Source: Planctomycetota bacterium
GTDB taxonomy: Bacteria > Planctomycetota > Uabimicrobiia > Uabimicrobiales > Uabimicrobiaceae
Assembly: GCA_029260735.1 (NCBI GenBank)
Contig: JAJDCR010000057.1
Coordinates: 62,001-126,000, forward strand
Reading direction: 5' to 3'
DNA: 64,000 nucleotides
Every line of letters begins with the position of its first letter. The stretch's first letter is position 1. The position numbers were made by a program, and so were the translations under genes. Under the pieces are notes generated by a model. It searched no databases, had not been told where the DNA came from, and saw nothing but the letters and a program-made list of their open reading frames with translations. Below, one piece after another: positions 32,701-33,838 of this stretch.

Positions 32701-33520
32701 CTTCCCATATTTCAAAAATTGTCTGATCAACAATAGTAAAGTAGCTAGTAAAATAGAGCAACCCAACTCCATTGATGTCCCGAGTCAGATCTACTTGGTA
32801 GCTACCACTGAAGCCACTCTCTTCTCCCAAGAGCTTACATTCACTATGATCTGTCAAAAAACTATGTTCTTTAATTGCCGGTTGATAGAACTTCCAAGGC
32901 GGATTTGCCGAAGATATCTTTGGAAGATGCTCAGTTTTCATGCCTTGAGGAGCGGCTTTAACTAAACGCTCATTGCTTTCTTCAGAAACTCTACTGACCC
33001 AGCGATTAAAAGTTTCGACATACAAGCTATCTTCTTCTGGATTTTGATGCACATCATCAATATCCACTGCTTCAATCGCTTTATTATCTTTCCTCAAGCA
33101 AATTCGATGGACAGTATGCAAGGATTCACGATCTTGGCAACGATAGACACTCGAAACAACTTCAACTTCATCGCCAATCGTAAATTTTTTCAAATGAGTA
33201 TCAGCATTGCCCCTAATGTGATAGTAAAAAAATGACAGATAAGTCGGAGAGCCATCTTCATTACAAGCACTATAAGGGTTAATCCCACATAGCCGATGGA
33301 CAGTGTCCCAAGTCCAGTCGCCAACTTGTCCGACAAACAAAGAATTATGACCACACATCCCAGGAGAAATTATCAATCGCCTATAAATAGTGTTCTTGTC
33401 GATCTGCTCAACGAATTCACAAGCAGAGAATGTATCTATATTCTTTTGAGATACTTTTGCTCTTTTCCTCGACCCTGCTAATTTTTGCTGTTTTTTTACC
33501 ACTTTACAACCTTTGCTCAA
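2306..33520 (-). CDS. Giant trans-AT type modular polyketide synthase (10,404 codons, nine KS domains, terminal thioesterase)
   Basis: One frame encodes a protein of over 1.1 MDa. Nine ketosynthases have active-site Cys at residues 651, 1731, 3093, 4168, 5281, 6217, 7324, 8530 and 9421. Ten carrier-protein serines are at 397, 1464, 2833, 3899, 5010, 5937, 7045, 8290, 9149 and 10050. No acyltransferase with a GHSxG motif is present; each KS is followed by an AT-docking/linker region ending in LPTYPFARERYW-like sequence, as in trans-AT systems. The N-terminus is LnmK-like and the C-terminus is an alpha/beta-hydrolase thioesterase. The reading begins at TTG (33518-33520), only 1 nt after a GGGGG run, which is a poor spacing. 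GTG at residue 7 (33500-33502), with AAAGG about 7 nt upstream, is a credible alternative, and an AGAAGGA further upstream faces an ATT. The P450 gene lies upstream on the same strand. Acyltransferase, HMG-synthase cassette and most ketoreductases must act in trans from elsewhere. Confidence in the class is very high; the product is unknown. Confidence 0.97.
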   Translation of the reverse strand: MSKGCKVVKKQQKLAGSRKRAKVSQKNIDTFSACEFVEQIDKNTIYRRLIISPGMCGHNSLFVGQVGDWTWDTVHRLCGINPYSACNEDGSPTYLSFFYYHIRGNADTHLKKFTIGDEVEVVSSVYRCQDRESLHTVHRICLRKDNKAIEAVDIDDVHQNPEEDSLYVETFNRWVSRVSEESNERLVKAAPQGMKTEHLPKISSANPPWKFYQPAIKEHSFLTDHSECKLLGEESGFSGSYQVDLTRDINGVGLLYFTSYFTIVDQTIFEIWEELGGSQKSFLERKVTNQKICYLGNADYSSDLVTQTKVWKKRKPKWKTSGSYVFDVVISRKAEDKTIAVCTTEILMEEIIDAPRIKPTRSSGTLEKIIEVLSTTLDISELKIAPHSSFREYGLDSLSIVEFIENLSREFDLDRHPSICFDPASFFEFSGVNALAEFLDKYLSLEQDISSLSSSATSASRDVSSNTSKETTMAKSSAPPKEKDIAIIGMAGVFPGAKDCRELWLNLANEVDVIQEIPKERWDWREYFGDPHREKRKSNSKWGGFIDDVDKFDAAFFNISRKEAELMDPQQRIFLETVWKTFEDAGYNPTGFMGKKVGLFAGVSSSEYGELLREGDIEPQVATGNSLSVLANRISYLLGFCGPSEAIDTACSSSLVAVCQAVRSLQAGDSELAIAGGVNLLLTPSFYIAYGKAGMLSPDGRCKTFDQSANGYVRGEGAGAILLKPLTQAQTDKDHIYGVIKGVAVNHGGRSNSLTAPNPHAQTELLLDTYRQAQVKVDNISYIETHGTGTSLGDPVEFNGLKKAFALLNKENKENKENKENKENKEQGKEKLKKPVCGLGSIKTNIGHLESAAGIAGLIKVLLSMQEQKLPATLHFQKLNPYIHLNDSPFYIVNKEREWPQEAGQLKCAGVSSFGSGGTNAHVVIEQYPTEKSPEEDSFPQLVILSAKSSEQLKESARLLQDYLDQSEDIYLSHIAYTLQLGRGEMEQRLAFVVKDKSELRKKIQAYLNNIPDIKDVYYNNIEQVNKLSLGQDEDAQEMIQKWVKKKKLDKLAELWVEGLLVDWEKLHYGKKLKRMALPTYPFARERYWISPLKKKRDYSPHNLHPLLHQNISNFSRQKFHSTFTGEEFFLLDHLVQGQRTLPAVAYLEMVRAAVKESFDVSGKVVCLKNVVWIQPFPVDESEESLTQKLYIELSEEDNACISYEIYTKSEKEAESSVHSQGVVELKSGEDLSLVDLKKLKAQMKRGVLRGETCYQYFQDIGLEYGSAHQGIVEIHQGANQILAQLSLPSSLLEREKDYVLHPSLLDSALQASLYLLRDQNKVKLFLPFALESLEIISSCSARMFAWIRYSSASSESEKIPKIDIDLCDEEGNVRAKLRGFSFREREDKLSSKAGRLLRKMQVHFSLRNREEKRENSPVDSSLFHSAWEEKVEQYLKREFASILKLPSHQIEAKASFEKYGLDSILAMSLTNQLERTFGSLPKTLFFEYQNIAELSEYFLLSHKSQLVSLFNQTSAETKETKRTSIPIPRNPNGKRKRRSSHLEANMGNTLPTELEIAIIGLSGRYPQSRNIAQYWRNLQEGKDCITEIPLERWDWRNYFSGDRTKTGFHYSKWGGFIEGVDEFDPLFFNISPREAKVIDPQERLFLEHAWTCLEDAGYTRQSIQAEENKDPRGEVGVYVGVMYGEYQFIGAEESLKGKRTGFASSLASIANRVSFSLNLHGPSMTVDTMCSSSLTAIHLACQDLKLSQTDYAIAGGVNISIHPNKYLMLSAGQFISTKGHCESFGEGGDGYIPGEGVGAVLLKRLPDATVDRDHIYGIIQGSAINHGGKTHGYTVPNPKAQRNAIDRALFESKTDPRHISYIEAHGTGTKLGDPIEIAALSQAFEKYTNEKGFCRVGSAKSNIGHCEGAAGIAGVTKVLLQMKYNKIVPSLHSSTLNPNIDFENTPFVVNQELRTWDRPVIEGKEIPRIAGISSFGAGGSNAHLIIREYEHLTEASESTRISDFPAIVPLSARTRKQLLESVQNLLSFLKKHPQSSLTEISYTLQLGREAMEERLGFIVNSLFDLEKKLGEFLSGNEDIEECYQGQVQKNKGALSLFTEDQELEEALQKWVQRKKFSKLLCLWVKGLSLDWNMLYGEIKPKRISLPTYPFAKEKYWATKSRKRDEISPPKNLSLSKSKEQISLPKLSSFLNNNFSAGKREKISSISLSSEYLVPDTVNLPEYLVPDTLDSPGCLDSPVSLYSYGKGIFGIQISASSKENTFSKIVIEDLSQALLKIQEEKEVRVVILTGASSCFLTGGRKEQNNAIEEKLLEKIASFPFPLIAAMKGKATGVGFLLGALSDFMICSEGNEYYYTNLSEDFFPTKEEELLFRERFGEVLAEDFLFSGIDFTGKELQKRGWSCPILPLDQVESYAFTLAQSLAKMSPECLRELKQHLSRKICRCANELTPTASSLSAKALLKKSIPEFRLQGQRKINDKEAKEAKEANEIHEGSINWLKSLFSGAPAWPRERVQRSKKLPSTIVPLSSKVIKASYFPEGILVVEMIERKAKNMLSPELVIGINEVFAHVQKNEDYKVVLLTGYDTYFSCGGTKENLLAIQKGQAKFTDTPIYHLALECKIPVISAMQGHAIGAGWSLGMFADFVLLGEERRYISPYMKYGFTPGAGSTLIFPHRMGYDLAREILFTAKEYQGSDFLNRGNLWVLPSKQVYDSAIFLAQKITEFPRHDLTALKEEYSQKLKNQLEETYELELIMHEKTFVHNEEALLQIEKNFQQSIEDIPNIAKEEAKIVSEQPSSNILLSITETLKKLLGQELQVDEKEIREDTPFVDLGLDSITGVTWIRKINEEYGISIEATKIYSYPTLSKLCLYVKREIEEKGVLKIKSVTLDISGDRHSLPESFSRKKMAFCAKPEEKKSQEKVFSPKKAAIAVIGMAGKFPQAKNIQEFWENIEREKDCISEIPEHRWDVDHFYNPDPEMPGTTHCKWMGAIEEYDQFDPLFFNISPSEAESMDPQQRLFLEACWHSIEDSGYNPLSLAKSKCGVFVGCATSNYGEGIANSDLSAQVFTGGSASILAARISYFLDLKGPCLSIDTACSSSLVAISHACDSLIYGNSDLALSGGVHIMAGPKLHIMAAKAGMLSKEGRCFTFDERANGFVPGEGVGVVFLKRLEDAQKDRDKIYGVIQGWGVNQDGKTNGITAPNPESQTLLQEDLYRKYKINPEEIQLVEAHGTGTKLGDPIEWEGLQTAFAKHTQKKEYCAIGSVKSNIGHLATAAGVAGVIKLLLALQHKKLPPTIHFERLNQEIRLKKSPFYVNTKSKYWVVPRKGLRQAGINSFGFSGTNAHMVISEYPKEAKNSRNMYSPLNAPVIVILSAQTKPQLNTYAQNLIKTLEKNALSISLMDMAYTFQTGREHMNCRLAIIACSHSKLKEALESYLEGKLDSNIFWGEVEQKSRQITETEERREYLEKLIQNRKYKTLAEFWTKGANLNWPKLYDLKSAQRISGLPVYPFARERYWITFQGNREGYISSKTSSKTSSMIHPFVHENTSDLSVQRFTSRFTGEEFFLSDHKVQGKKVLPGVAYLEMARVAVEKSLGVQEEKSSLQLKNVVWTQALFVNGANNFSQEVHIELQREKNQISYEIYTEKEEARILHCQGVAEFKTEFKAELKTKKASVLDLDEILLQMKEGLLEKETCYDAFRAVGLDLGPSFQAIEVIYQGKDEVLAQLTFPSSLKETKNDYLIHPSLMDSALQASIGIMLSPAQKELSQLKLPFVLESIDILSSFSTKMYSWMRYSKGSTPSDKIPKLDMDLCDEQGNVCVQVRGFSLGVVEKEMRVKREDFLKMPLPILPEESVGETVSTLNTSNLLIKIQTMLQKTVSRILKIKEQDLDLNKELSKYGFDSINLTSFANQLNQKYKLQLTPTIFFEYSTLGSFAEYLCQEHKPLFVEKFPVETEEQTLQERESHFVKKNTRFTTADHSRFTIADHPRFATTDHSQRSTLESDIAIIGMSGCFPQAKNLDQFWENLVQEKDCISEIPIERWDWKSLYGDPQEANKSNVKWGGFIDNVAEFDPLFFGISPREAELMDPHQRLLMSHIYQAIEDAGYSASSLSGSNTGIFVGTGNSGYSGLISQAGIPIEGYTSTGMVPSMGPNRMSFFLDIHGPSEAIETACSSSLVAIHRAVQAIKDGNCQAAFVGGVNAIVTPETHISFNKAGMLSLDGRCKTFSSAANGYVRGEGVGILFLKKLSQAEFEGDHIYGLIRGSAENHGGRANSLTAPNPKAQAELLKAAYRKSGLDPKTIQYIETHGTGTPLGDPIEINGLKAAFKELYQESGYNTTDDLTDKARCGIGSVKTNIGHLELAAGVAGVIKVLLQFKHQKLVKTLHCNEVNPYIDLKNSPFYIVQETQEWKRLQNDLGQEIPRRAGISSFGFGGANAHIVLEEYSDRKVNSPQAEKAEKPKEALIVPLSARTVNQLKKRVQDILEFIRSDKSRGIEINLESICYTLQVGREAMEERLGLIVNSREELEEKLSSFLVGETDLDDMYQGQVKRNKETLALFALNEELQEAVEKWIQRKKLSNILDLWTKGLEIDWSKLYGKAKPKRVSLPTYPFAEERYWVDALNKKKSSMFSSKQGNVFTFIHPLLHQNTSDLYQQRFSSKFTGQEFFLNDHQVRETKVLPAVGYLEMIRAALEKSLPQRKKETSLQLKNIVWIQPLFIKGSTPKEVHIELFEEKKEQVSYEVYTKDEEEKVILHCQGIANFQFVEKSPTIDLDKTESQMKEGTLKGEKCYQAFREIGLEYGSAHQGIEKIHRGKSEILAKLSLPSSVEETENDYVLHPSLMDSALQASIGLLMDPSEMKLSLPFALKQLTIYASCTTKMWAWIRYSESSSQKQREKIDIDLCDEKGHVCVSLRGFSSRELPKEKNKARKLLQKLLTKNALGGKTLQKKEIFDSTNLDSTNLDFTSQDSTSLDFTSQDSANFSMESYLRSLFASELKVSPELIDAETDFSDYGVDSLLMMSILNCLEEQFERSFPPTLVLDYPNLTELSKHLQREGMVASSNAYTGASSSTFSEEPTNAPKETSTPKETLVDSSFAYEKKSKKKKKRRPFSRVRSGKVAIISQACRLPYADTLEEFWNNLAQGRNCISDSPIDHRWNPDEFYAFEIQPGKTYSNHGGFIQKIEYFDASFFGIKDEDALSMDPQQRILLELSQELFDRAGYSKEKVNGSKTSIFIGAKENSYLKNNYYQIPSEAFSHSVVNSIANMMAARVSDFYNLKGSAKTIDTACSSSLVAIHDACESILLRTSTMAIAGGIHLMIDAFSHVSFSQAKVLSREGKSYVFDERAQGFVMGEGAGLVLLKDYDKAVEEGDTILAIILGSAVNNDGHTMGLTVPNQEGQKEVILAALEKSQVDPTTIGYLEAHGTGTLLGDPIEILAATQVYRQFTTNEQYCAVGSVKSNLGHNMTAAGVTGLLKIIASLQNQQIPPTLHCEKPHPRFQFASSPFYPNTKLQNWEPIQGVRRAAISSFGFGGTNCHMILEESSLAKTTSSYSGTNFQRSRYWLGEKIVPESTLEETLWHQKEYSYNLPLLRDHLIFGQQVLMGMAHLSLFIDAAQNICEKDQGQDQGQDQGRNQGQDFSVTRVLFSNALQLQESETAQVEVRGKLFQENLYQVESKYRKNHSLPFTTSAQGKLELRVTFVPDKVDIKSILASCSEIYDGSEFYALPEQSCYGTSLQSVEKIYRISATKVLGSIALSRTMQKEQGQYTLHPAILDACHVISTFCRTSNLANLPKNHWPPLSVKKVNFRETHHNKSANFYALVEEKQKNEQIAEFDISLLSEFGETFVHLEGLMTKKVPSKAALLSQKSLSQEQAEEKTENTSSFSLKAPISLNFLANEFSNNSKNSLPLQEQIQNALKNIVAAALKESKSQISTTKNFMDMGLQSDQMISLVRNLEEELSTELYPTLFFEYQNIIDLSEHFAKEQAEAWSQLLGNQTSSEVVVLSEKAITPSSSLEPVRPSKEFDSSWSPRSFENSLEKPLENSLENSSPAQRNSEEIAIIGMSGYLPQSSNLEEFWEHIAASRDLVTEIPLSHWDYVPWFDSNPEEENKTYSKWGSFLGNIALFDPLFFGVSPRQAEWMDPQLRLGLQSVYNTFEDAAVVNQIRGSKTGVYVGACFQEYWDEIVRARIPIDDFQHSSSAMSSLSGFISYTFDLQGGSIPLDNACASSLTALHLGCQALKSGECDMAVIAGMNVLLSPLHYVYFSRMKALSPTGRCYSFDHKADGYVPGEGVVSVLMKPLAKAIDDGNPIHAVIKASGINHVGKSNNPSSPRPELQTQLLLDTWDKAKINPENLSYMEAHGTGTKLGDPIEVNALIKAFQKSTKKTQFCALGSTKAHVGHLEGAAGLTSLIKVILMMKHQVIPKMTHFEKLNPYIRLENSPLFINTEKQIWERRDKQPLRAAVSSFGMTGNNAHVVLQEYLGQKTFSSQTILSSPSLHLIVLSAQNSEQLNRVCHHFLEWMTKAISASDLDISDIAYTLQLGREGMEERLGFIVSSKQELLEKLRLFIDKNESDGVYRGSVKDGEKLLQALDSEEITQIVSKCISQKKYSKLMDLWTQGLSLDWNILYGKDKPRWISLPTYPFAQERYWIPEANNKLDRKLDDKLDRKLGGNIFEKRGSASSLHPLLHENTSDLSEQRFTSRFTGQEFFFHDHQLQGKKLLPAVGYLEMARAAIEKATEREEGTSLCLRDIVWAQPFFLPEEMDSYSGEIHIGLEEKEGQVAYEIYSEKKDEKFTIHSQGMIEIQLKEEKEEKEEEAPHIDIREIKSRMDEGTLSGKTCYQVFQKLGLEYGPSHQGIEKIYRGKHELLAELSLPSSLTNTQADYVLHPSLMDAALQSSIGLVPHLDKAKLSLPFALESLEILEACSPQMYAWVRFSRENNLSKVQKLDIDLCDEQGRVCLKMKGFSSREWEKKHTSKSVRLLAKLNNKDNSIRKNIEESLFSDLNSNIDWTSDSKSLEEKAQQYLKKEFASALKLSLHQVDAKASFEKYGIDSMLTMRLTNQLEKTFGSLPKTLFFEYQSISELTEYLLRSHKSKLVSLFGKSPEPRTVSSQGDTLKAETRIRTTSKRQGFSSLASNRTKASLASARTKDTPSGSLEIAIIGLSGRYPQSRNISEYWKNLHSGRDCITEVPLDRWDWRDYYSEDQGKVGFHSSKWGGFIEGVDEFDPLFFNISPREAELMDPQERLFLEHAWMSIEDAGYTREGLQAFSHKDLGGEVGVYAGVMYGEYPLFAAEESLKGNPVGLPGSLASIANRVSYCLNLHGPSMTVDTMCSSSLTAIHLACQDLKHSNIDLAIAGGVNITIHPNKYRALSAGQFISTKGHCQSFGEGGNGYIPGEGVGVVILKRLSDARFDNDQIYGVIQGSAINHGGRPHGYTVPNPKAQRSAIERALLEAKIDPRWVSYVEAHGTGTKLGDPIEVTALSQAFEKQTEEKGFCRIGSSKSNIGHCEGAAGIGGLTKVLLQMKHQKLVPSLHSSVLNPDIDFASTPFVVNQELRDWSRPVVKSREIPRIAGVSSFGAGGSNAHLIVTEYENLGDVSTELSLNSNLLVIVPLSAKTKEQLLESVKNLLFFLKEHPLSSLTCLSYTLQVGREGMEERLGFLVRSIPELQNKLEEYISEDPDIEECYQGNIRQSRETLAGFMEEEEWEEAIEKWIQRKKYSKLLDLWVKGWSLNWSRLYKERKPKRMSLPTYPFARERYWISKLKSKSKSMEKERRSVFLKKEWKEAPLSISSEVSSRMIILHDEASEGLAQVIKSQVKEACLISEQSKKDSLKEYLSSCNAWVDLTGIHSQSSSSQEWIVLLQEVLLEKVADKSSPRLRLLFCTRGLESYQNKTSQMAGAEKVGLYHMLQSEYPTITSRHLDMDPNWKDLQKLATVILQEASSLSAEVEICYRNQRRYASFLEETSWKDTFSRNISFSKEEVVLVTGGTRGVGLLCARHLIVKHGIKRLVLTGRTSLPPSKEWSQLEKFSKLVQEKIKSVEELRALGAEVQVVSFPLENKEELEKQYRLIEKSIGRVRGIVHAAGLTDTKNPAFIRKTTTSIAEVLSPKIKGLKNLMQVIDHQELQFVLLFSSVSALIPSLGTGQSDYAMGNAFMDYWAYAHRKKIPVVSIQWPSWKETGMGEVKTPAYLKAGLLSITNKEGLDFFDQILTHSKSSLVMPLVVDPAKFRPENLLETPTFKKVKSLVKKTENKSAFLEVEESQGNFVQDWLQSLFESELRMKPGQIDPETPFADYGVDSIFLAQILQKMQEELDIELEPSVIFEHSTLKALSSWLQSTHPQAISKRFTPKISSLPEIPSPQEITVDFVREDSFSPEKIDDSSSTESIALVGMACRFPGAPSIEEYWNLLSKGKSAITPVPKECWGVQTDYYAGLVEDIYGLDSQFFMIPPEDARAMDPQALVLLEESLKAIYHAGYTQKELEGQNIGVYIGARSHNQASIESLENVRNPIMTIGQNYLAANLSQFFNFRGPSLVIDTACSSALVGMNMAVEAMRSGTIDSALVGGVSLLTDSAAHEIFARRNLLQKNGEFHILDRRASGVVLGEGCGVVYLKPLAKAKEEGDSIYAVIAGISINNDGRTAGPATPNWEAQKEVMRSALKQNGCSSRDLSYLDINGSGSEVTDLLEMKAISDVYSPQENSFLYLGSMKPNIGHPLCAEGIASFIKVALSLYHQRLVPFLSGQEPTSHYSLENSRFAFPREEQELAMNYAALNCFADGGTNAHVILQKNSSTSKVKRTPLSLPAMRRLDVRTQEALEEEKEEKILTHEILTIDHPIISNHKAYGQELLPGLAWIDLLYQWFEKAGYSYKELELKNLSIYRPVAVTKETPAKLLIEAQKTLKGFWKIEVRESSEKSLYIRAEMHPLNLVSWGESVHLKEIISGKTSQKSLHEVYQECQTQELFHTGIMKARGSVYVTNDATWIHTKLKKKKKEESESKENYLFHPALVDGSAIGSGVLFSQLLAEKQGLFLPLFYESFIASKTFTRECYARVKNSSVFIQEDLITYTLEFFTPEGEKIGELKNFKNKFVRHAGLINLQRRQERPYSSPKKEGARKVKSEKNGNSSLDSLDSILQSMIAAKLGIEANEVALDLGYYELGLDSAVLLEVVTSLESVLGTSLSPTLLFEYTTINSLAKYLRENLELPSLYPEVLRVSEISEIGRKQRPHYSPSPSVFNVARTTHAPLVSPSISPFSAPATLDIAVIGMSGRYPQASNLHEFWENLKSGKDCITEVPQDRWNADYFEGLRSPSGKAMSKWGGFLDHVDCFDPLFFRISPLEAELIDPQERLFLEICWEAMEDAGYCPDNIVAPKGENERRKVGVFVGVMHKDYTLLQNEAVYEGQRVPLSLNYASIANRVSYFCNFHGPSMAIDTVCSSSLTAVHLAMESLIKGESKVALAGGVNLSLHPNKYQTYGLMDMHSSDGYCHTFGEGGDGYVSAEGVGAVLLKPLSQALEEGDSIYALLKGSSVNHVGTVGGFTVPSPVAQGEMIRECLKKTHIDPETIGYIEAHGTGTSLGDPIEIQGLSRAFGEFTSKKQFCALGSVKSNIGHAESAAGISGLSKAILQLHHKTLVKSLHSEVINPHLDLASSPFYVQSSTEDWKLSPQSKTKLRRAGVSSFGATGSNAHVILEEFPQDQGQVQTSATEIVLLPLSAKNGDGLQEYARRLLFFLEANRETDLISLAYTLQTGRVALEERLVLLAKSREEALAKLTDWLKDPKSSSQVWHNRVKLKRTSDTDEDLQETLARWYSKGKFPKIAEFWSQGYFIDWQSFYPKNTPEKKPKRLHLPTYPFAKNRYWISQGKDKSDSFSSRLGANSSIIHPLLHENTDLLEQRFASLFTGKKFSDQSEVYGKAKPKRLTLPAYTFTKERFWVTETKSKRNPSPLSKLEPNISIIHPLVHKNVSDLPQQKFTSKQKDNLYRIGLPTHPFAEEKYWISEKIKKAEKSEKTEKLEKSYEKVKEAENIENLEEHFQIFLAQIMSSRLGVKPEEFDIDTNFVKLGVDSISIGTILSELKGTYDLNFPNTVMLEYQNIREFSRFLMINYGQAIKEKIKDSHFENEMPYSPPQQKQSKPHSFEMDIEKLWAKAEHQLKTKEKTLLTPEIPCRINASLAQYLPDHNKIVLSLPDGSSHEFLVMGKGEPIVFISGLMTDARIWRKQVDTLSQKNQLIFYHPPGHGQTKITDDLKTIGDVAEKLRQALNLLCPGLSLPVVGWSLGGALAQELALRHPQFTKALVLVNTTPYSLPDTSWQDLVLDSAMKEEEIQRTFALEANEIDSSVAEFYKRIFAQWSIEKEWSKITCPVCILAGKKDFYTKEAYNKKLRSSEHVSYRSVKDAGHYLPLTHASILNRAITKVVKNS
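5861..8392 (-). other. PKS module 8: non-elongating KS with DH* and ACP
   Basis: KS8 keeps DTACSSA (Cys8530), but the HGTGT motif is NGSGS with Asn8665 in place of the first catalytic His, the hallmark of non-elongating KS0 domains. The following DH fold has NHKAYGQELLPG (His8829), but its second motif is VDGSAIG, lacking Gln/His. ACP8 has GLDSAV with Ser9149. With module 7 it reads as a split dehydrating bimodule. Confidence 0.82.
8471..12082 (-). other. PKS module 7: KS-KR-ACP, the only ketoreductase
   Basis: KS7 has DTMCSSS (Cys7324), HGTGT and NIGHCEGAAG and closely resembles KS2. After a structural KR half (about 7776-7965) comes the catalytic KR with VTGGTRGVG near 7975, VHAAG, and the Ser8127-Tyr8140 pair with GN following Tyr. 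ACP7 has GVDSIF with Ser8290. No LDD motif is visible, which would fit A-type stereochemistry. Confidence 0.88.
12191..15382 (-). other. PKS module 6: KS-DH-ACP, KS with an NACAS active site
   Basis: KS6 has LDNACASSLTA (Cys6217) instead of DTACSSS, with HGTGT and HVGH retained. DH6 has DHQLQGKKLLP (His6705) and LMDAALQ. ACP6 has GIDSML with Ser7045 and is a close paralogue of ACP1. Confidence 0.87.
13537..13581 (-). repeat. 24-bp tandem repeat between KS6 and DH6
   Basis: Two copies of a 21-bp core beginning ctaattttctatctaattta, offset by 24 bp, encode a Lys-Leu-Asp-Arg/Asp repeat. Confidence 0.8.
15491..18193 (-). other. PKS module 5: KS-DH*-ACP with divergent DH and ACP
   Basis: KS5 has DTACSSS (Cys5281), HGTGT and NLGH. 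The DH-like fold starts with LLRDHLIFGQQVLMG (His5586): the conserved Pro is Met, and the second motif is LDACH rather than DxxxQ. The carrier protein reads MGLQSDQM (Ser5937), so the Asp before the phosphopantetheine Ser is Gln. The KS lacks the long post-KS docking segment seen in its neighbours. This module may be modified in function. Confidence 0.75.
16636..16683 (-). repeat. 12-bp tandem repeat inside DH5*
   Basis: Repeats of cttgatcttgtc encode Asp-Gln-Gly-Gln units in a loop shortly after the degenerate first DH motif of module 5. Confidence 0.85.
18281..21535 (-). other. PKS module 4: KS-DH-ACP with a variant DH motif
   Basis: KS4 has ETACSSS (Cys4168), HGTGT and NIGH. DH4 begins near residue 4637; its motif is DHQVRETKVLP (His4666), so the usual Gly of HxxxGxxxxP is Glu. 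LMDSALQ is intact. ACP4 has GVDSLL with Ser5010. A 24-bp tandem repeat lies in the linker just before the KS and a 15/30-bp repeat in the linker before the ACP. Confidence 0.85.
18603..18687 (-). repeat. 15/30-bp tandem repeat in the linker before ACP4
   Basis: Two nearly identical 30-bp copies are followed by 15-bp half units, encoding (D/Q)-S-T-N-L-D-like pentapeptides between DH4 and ACP4. All copies keep frame. Confidence 0.85.
21546..21619 (-). repeat. 24-bp tandem repeat in the linker before KS4
   Basis: Three imperfect 24-bp copies encode an eight-residue unit of the form TxADHxRF just upstream of the KS4 start. Confidence 0.8.
21641..24748 (-). other. PKS module 3: KS-DH-ACP
   Basis: KS3 has DTACSSS (Cys3093), HGTGT and NIGH. 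DH3 has DHKVQGKKVLP (His3567) and LMDSALQ (Asp3745). ACP3 has GFDSIN with Ser3899. No KR is present. Its KS receives the product of the beta-branching module. Confidence 0.88.
24821..28858 (-). other. PKS module 2: KS-ECH-ECH-ACP (beta-branching type)
   Basis: KS2 has DTMCSSS (Cys1731), HGTGT (His1866) and NIGH (His1906). Two enoyl-CoA-hydratase folds follow at residues about 2240-2440 and 2540-2750. The second carries AMQGHAIGAGWSLGMFADF, reminiscent of decarboxylating ECH2/PksI; the first carries AMKGKATGVGFLLGALSDF. ACP2 has GLDSITGVTW: the Trp six residues after Ser2833 is the marker known for ACPs that accept HMG-synthase beta-branching cassettes. Confidence 0.85.
26837..26892 (-). repeat. 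23-bp direct repeat in the KS2-ECH linker
   Basis: Two identical copies (26837-26859 and 26870-26892) begin agtgtctggcaccaaatatt and encode the peptide EYLVPDT twice. They are 33 bp apart, in frame, in a linker. Confidence 0.85.
28886..32071 (-). other. PKS module 1: KS-DH-ACP
   Basis: KS1 spans residues about 484-925 with DTACSSS (Cys651), HGTGT (His786) and NIGH (His848), a complete catalytic triad. DH1 spans about 1105-1385 with DHLVQGQRTLP (His1134) and LLDSALQ (Asp1307), both canonical. ACP1 has GLDSI with Ser1464. No KR lies between DH and ACP. A low-complexity NKE insertion sits in KS1 shortly after HGTGT. Confidence 0.9.
31047..31097 (-). repeat. 9-bp tandem repeat inside KS1 (Asn-Lys-Glu runs)
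   Basis: Five perfect copies of ttattctcc (31047-31091) and a partial sixth on the plus strand encode repeated Asn-Lys-Glu in a surface insertion of KS1, between the HGTGT and NIGH motifs. Replication slippage is the likely origin; the reading frame is preserved. Confidence 0.9.
32111..33520 (-). other. PKS loading module: LnmK-like acyltransferase/decarboxylase domain plus ACP
   Basis: Residues about 40-350 carry ISPGMCGHNSLFVGQVGDWTW, YLSFFYYHIRG, ETFNRWVSR and DLTRDINGVGLLYF. This matches my memory of the double-hotdog LnmK/Pnap_2097 family, in which LnmK loads methylmalonyl and decarboxylates it to propionyl-ACP. The ACP (about 365-440) has GLDSLS with Ser397. A propionyl-type starter is therefore inferred, not shown. 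Confidence 0.6.
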
Positions 33521-33838
33521 ACCCCCTTGGTAGCTTAAAATAAATCCTTCTTATTAAACCAGAAAAAGGGAAATTTTGCAAGGCTACGAGATGACTTTAA
33601 AAGAATAGATATAGGCAGATTTTTATGAAAGGTGAATCTTTTTGAACTGCTTGGCTATAGGCAAGAAAAATCATGCGGGTTTTATACTATTTTCGCGCCA
33701 ACTCTTTTCTATGAATGGAGTAACGACATAATGTGGCTCGAAGTTACGGCTTAAAGCCGAGCTCAAGATGAGCCCCCCTTTGAATCATGCGGTTTATATA
33801 CGAATATGATGTGCGGAACCGTTTTTGACTAAACTTGG
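33521..33838. other. Leader region of the PKS gene
   Basis: About 320 bp with no credible gene. It holds two short hairpins on the minus strand (gctca/tgagc and cggctt/aagccg, near 33740-33775). I see only weak promoter resemblance. The upstream ribosome-site candidates are AGAAGGA near 33545 and GGGGG adjacent to the TTG. Confidence 0.5.

Noticed and set aside
2306..33520. Many plus-strand and off-frame ORFs of 60-155 codons inside the PKS region (for example 29683-30150 and 10797-11159)
   Set aside because: They are shadows of the giant minus-strand frame, recur at equivalent positions of homologous modules and lack ribosome sites or recognisable domains.
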